64,000 bases of DNA from assembly GCA_015501605.1 (NCBI GenBank), contig JADNRZ010000012.1:1178001-1242000 (forward strand), written 5' to 3'. Under the pieces are notes generated by a model. The model ran no database searches. It was given only the letters and a program-made list of their open reading frames with translations, and had not been told where the DNA came from. The position numbers and the translations under genes were made by a program. The stretch comes from Panaeolus papilionaceus (Eukaryota; Basidiomycota; Agaricomycetes; Agaricales). Of this stretch, positions 60,227 to 64,000 are shown one piece after another. Within the stretch, counting starts at the first letter, position 1. Every line of letters begins with the position of its first letter.

Positions 60227-60705
60227 CTATGTTGAAATAATGAGCACCAACGTAAGCTTTCCCGATAGAGAATATATGCTTGCGACAATGCCAGTGCTTG
60301 AGAAACGTTGCAACAATTTGTCGATCAAGCAGCAATGGCCGAGTGCTAGACCGAAAAACGTCCAAATTGTGATGTAAGAGGAGAAACTGCTGACGTCGCT
60401 GACAGGATTGAATGTCGGCCATACGAATATCAACTTTACGGGTAACAATACTCCATCGTCGAAATTATTTTGGGTCATCGTAGGGCAGAAAACGTCAAAA
60501 GCCCAACCCACACCTAAGACAAAAAATCATGTAAATTAGGATCGTGAAATCTCAGATATTTATCAGGATTCACAAAAATGAACATACCCCCGAAATCCCC
60601 ATGGTCCACCACGTTAAACCAGGCCACCAAAACGATCAAAATCACGAATGTCGTGTGGTCGTATTGGAGCTGGCTATTTTTTAGATTTTTTACTGGGTAT
60701 CTCAT
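60227..60705 (-). CDS. Possible two-exon small membrane protein
   Basis: ATG at 60705 (MRYPVKNLKN). A GTATGT..TTAG intron at 60587-60514 keeps the frame, and the second exon runs to a stop at 60227, giving 134 aa. Hydrophobic segments TFVILIVLVAWFNVV and ITIWTFFGLALGH could span the membrane. No family recognised. The frame may instead be part of a longer gene or a chance open stretch. Confidence 0.22.
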
Positions 60706-63440
60706 CGTCGACACTTGGTATGGCAAGGTATCTGGTAAAGTCTCTCCTGGTAACATAGTGGCAGTAAATACATAAAAATTTCAGGTTCTACAATACTTAC
60801 AATGATGATGGCGTCAACAGATGTAGGGTGGGTTCCCTTTCGGTGCGGTAGATACCGTCGGAGTCATCCTAATTGTGTTGTTGGGCGGAGGACACAACTA
60901 AACCTGGGTTGAACAGTGAGTCTCAACCCACGTTATGCATGTTCACCTGGCTAAACCTGTTGTAAACGAGCAAGCAATGGCATAAGGGCTAACCTCCTAC
61001 ACGGCACGCCAAAACAAAGTAGTGTGATCCTAGACTGTGAAAGGGCGAAAGCACATCAGGGTCCAGCTTGGCTAAAAATAGTTCAAAGGAGCGCACCGTG
61101 ATATAAAGGGCGAGGAAGTCGTTCAGACTTCTAGACAGCTGGTGTGGTGGGCTTTCTTTGGGCGTAGCTGGGAGGAGATTTGAAGTTCAAGGTGCCAGTG
61201 TCTTGTCGTGTCGAGTTGGAGGGATGTGAGCCCACGGTGCCATGTTGCTCAAAAACCCAAGGCGAAAACGACACAGCAATTGCATTATCCTGTGATAGTG
61301 AAATATCCTGCGTTATCGACGACAGCTTAAGCATTGGGTTGCACAGTCAGACGGGGAATTGAGTCGTACTTGACACGTGATGAGATTGTCCAAACCCCCA
61401 ATCCAAGTCCGATGAGGGCGACAAAAACTCCACCCTCACTCCCCACACGGCGATCTAGATCGGATACGGATGTGGAGGAGCAGGGGCGAAGTTGAGTCTG
61501 CAGTATTGAATGCCACCTGAAACTTGATGTGAACTGGACGAGGCGGAGAAACTCGGAAAACATACTGAATATTGAATAGATACACCATGAACGGTTTCTG
61601 TGCATTATCGGACATTGGCGGAGTTGGGTGTGGTAGGCGGGTAGGTGACAGTAAAGTTGACGTGGGTCAGTCTTGTTCCTGTGTATTATTGATATAAGAA
61701 AGATAGGTGGAGATAAAAATGTGAGGTTTGAATGTAGGACCGGTGTTTTGATATCACCTGTTTGGAAATTTCTAGTTGTTGGCGTGTAAGATTTAATTCT
61801 TGAGAATTGGAGATCCGTTGAGTGCGAGCGTGAGGGCGTCGAGCCGTCGTTTAGTAAATTGTCTTGGAATTGGTATGCTGACTTCGTCGGGGTTCCAAGT
61901 ACGGGTTCAAGGTTCATTAACATGTACCTGCGGGTAGGAAAACAATTTAGAAAGGAATCCCGGAGCAGTTGAGGGATCCGGACAAGTACGCATGTGCTAT
62001 TGCCCCTAATCGTTGATGCTAATTAATTATGCTAGCCATGACATCGACGTCGGCATACTCACAAGTGCTGCAAAAAGGTGGCAACCATATTATAGACACA
62101 TGCCTCATCTTTGTCGCTTTTCCCGAAAGTTGTCTGCAAATGCTTCATGAGAATTGTCCTCCGACGCAACTAAGTGAAAAAGCAATCGAAATTCTTACAA
62201 GTGTGGATTCTGGTTGACCACCTGTCCTCGTTTTCAACCTTTAGATCATGAAAACCCAGAGTTAGAGTGAAGTTCAACAGTAGTGCCAGCTTGTTGGGCG
62301 TGACCCCTCGGTGTTTGAGATTGAGGTACATTTTGATGCCTCAAAGCCTGTCTAGATCATGTTATCTGTCAAAAATGCTGGGTTTGGGTTTTAGGCTAGG
62401 AATGACGATTATGGTGATGCTTGCCGTGCGGGTTGTGCATGACAGTGGTGCCTTAGTGGATTCCCACTTTTTCTGAAATTATGTTAGCATCACCTGCTCG
62501 TTAATGAGAGCGAGTTCGTAAGTATGCTCGAGGCTGCAGGGTTTAATATCCGCTCGTGTCATCCAGTAAGAAAGTATCTGTCAGATAAATGAGGTTGTGT
62601 CAGGGTGATGTCGTCGGGTTGCACATGGTCAGATATGACTTACGACTGTGGCTCAATTGCAAGTTCAAGAAGATATGTTTCATCCCTTTGTTTGCATTAC
62701 CGTTCAAGAAAAAACTCAGAATTCTTTGGTCATAAAAAGCGCAAATTGACGGGTTCGACATAATACACCGGCCACTCAATAAACTCAATACACACTGACT
62801 CGAAACCGTCAGTACTCTCTGATATCACAAAATACACCCCACTCACCAGTCCAGTACTGTTATGCAGTCATCTGACAACATTCCAGTCATCCAGGATCAC
62901 AGCCAATTAGGCAAAGCTCAGGTAAAATGAAGACTCCCTTGTTGAAGCTACCAGATCCGAATGACGAAGAATTTAGCTCAGGGTTTATGAATGATATCGT
63001 TTGCCAGTATAAAATTTCTAGTCCATAACAAAATTTACTGGCCGTCTTTGTGGTGGTGGTTAGTGGTTAAGGAGCTTTCATCGTCGGTGTGGCCGGAAAG
63101 AGGAAATGATGATGACAAACATCCAAACAAGGTTATCGCGTGAATACTGGCACCGACGGCTCCTTGCACAGATCTTTTCCCTGTCTCACCACCATCTCCT
63201 CCCGTCCTCGACATATTTTTATTTCTTTTTCATCGTCTGTACACATTTTGTACAACCTTTTCAGATTTTTTTTCGCTTCTTTTTTCTTTGGACCGGCGGA
63301 ATAGGGGGTTGAAGGGTGCAAAGGCAGGGCCAACAACAGCACAATCGAGTCAAACCGTGGTACCTGTCAACCGTTCAACTTGAACCGTAAACATCAGTGA
63401 CGACGACTCGGCCACAATTATTTTTATATCTTGAACGACC
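60706..63440. other. Gene-poor stretch
   Basis: The longest open frame, 61923-61327 (minus), contains a possible intron (GTGATA..ACAG) and shifts frame around it. Its peptide (AQKPFMVYLFNIQ in one frame) matches nothing I know. No repeats with clear ends were found. Confidence 0.35.
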
Positions 63441-63448
63441 AAGAACGA

Positions 63449-63952
63449 GATATAAAGTGGTTTGTTAAAGCACTTCAAGAAATCAAATACTAGAGAGCAA
63501 TCAGCCCCACTTAGGATACCGCTGTCACGACTTTACTACAAGAACTGGTGAGTGTTCATTGTTCAAGTTTTGTATGAGACGGAAACACCCTGGACAATGA
63601 GCTCAGTGGTTTATATACTCTCGGAATCGATCGTGAACGTGCCTCAGGGCAGTCGTGCACGTTGTCGCAGTTTCTGATATTTCACAACTGACTTGTACTG
63701 CACAGTTTCATTTCTTTCTCATATATTACTTTGCTGTTTGGCCTGTTCACTGACATTTTGCTCATTCTAGTCAACTCATTCTCCGCAGTTTTCTTTCTCC
63801 TTTCAACCATTATTATTGTAGACTTTGATCTGCAAAGTCATTAGGACACTTGTTGCCAACGACATCTCCTTATTTACGGTTCACGAAGTAAGTCCAATTT
63901 CCATACCTTTTCCAATGAGGTACTGACAGAAATTTATTCAGATATCACTTTT
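63449..63952 (+). promoter_or_regulatory. Promoter and spliced 5' UTR of the right-edge gene
   Basis: TATAAAG at 63451. A likely transcript start lies some 30 bp downstream. GTGAGT near 63549 with TTCTAG near 63771 would remove a 5' UTR intron, and GTAAGT near 63889 with TTCAG near 63940 a second one just before the first ATG. Confidence 0.45.
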
Positions 63953-64000
63953 ATGTCTTCTCATAACTTACGACACACTCCATCTCCTGCCCCCTCCTCT
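63953..64000 (+). CDS. Start of a gene cut by the window edge
   Basis: ATG at 63953 opens a Ser/Pro/His-rich frame (MSSHNLRHTPSPAPSS) that is still open at the last base. It follows a TATA box and two intron-like segments. Too short to name. Confidence 0.4.
   Translation, partial: MSSHNLRHTPSPAPSS

Overview
The window looks like nuclear DNA of an Agaricomycete (mushroom-type Basidiomycota). The reasons are dense short introns of about 45-90 nt with GT..AG ends, a cluster of NACHT-type NLR genes of the kind basidiomycete genomes often label nwd2-like, chromodomain Ty3/Gypsy retrotransposons, and a secreted protein resembling the basidiomycete fruit-body-specific family. There is no bacterial-style organisation and no CRISPR, rRNA or convincing tRNA gene. 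Layout: (1) 1-1714, an intron-rich hAT transposase gene on the minus strand that runs off the left edge. (2) 3537-11597, a nest: a small Tc1/mariner-like inverted-repeat element split by a 7.8 kb chromovirus (Gypsy-1) with near-identical 590-bp LTRs and a GGCCC target duplication. (3) 11776-12022, a fold-back MITE. (4) 12705-49655, the core: five NACHT genes in one orientation (minus), one of them dead. (5) 51219-52916, a secreted-protein gene. (6) 54936-55420, another MITE. (7) 55423-63950, a gene-poor stretch. (8) The 5' end of a plus-strand gene at the right edge. The NACHT cluster reads, in transcription order, E (46428-49655), D (42847-46147), C (37241-40742), B (22233-25461) and A (16371-17873, pseudogene). 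D, C, B and A are each followed on the 3' side by a related repeat block (40978-42846, 26530-37240, 18586-22232, 12705-16370). These blocks carry GT..AG intron-like segments on the opposite strand but no open frame. The array therefore appears to have grown by duplication of a 'NACHT gene plus convergent spliced unit'. I rebuilt the exons of B, C, D and E by hand. All four close in frame over 8 or 7 exons (967, about 1011, 992 and 968 aa) with the same intron phases, which argues that they are functional. Their C-terminal 430 or so residues are conserved among themselves but show no WD40, TPR or ankyrin repeats that I recognise. Young transposons have hit the repeat blocks: a second chromovirus (Gypsy-2, 27087-33359) with apparently identical 408-bp LTRs and one intact 1771-aa polyprotein, a 1.1 kb hAT-like element with an 8-bp target duplication, and a 980-bp inverted-repeat element. 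In both chromoviruses the sequence beside the 5' LTR is complementary to the LTR about 32 bp downstream of a TATA box, the geometry expected of Tf1/sushi-type self-priming. Gypsy-1 also carries a third, Gag-like zinc-knuckle ORF downstream of pol, and all three of its internal stops (one in gag, two in this ORF) are TGA.
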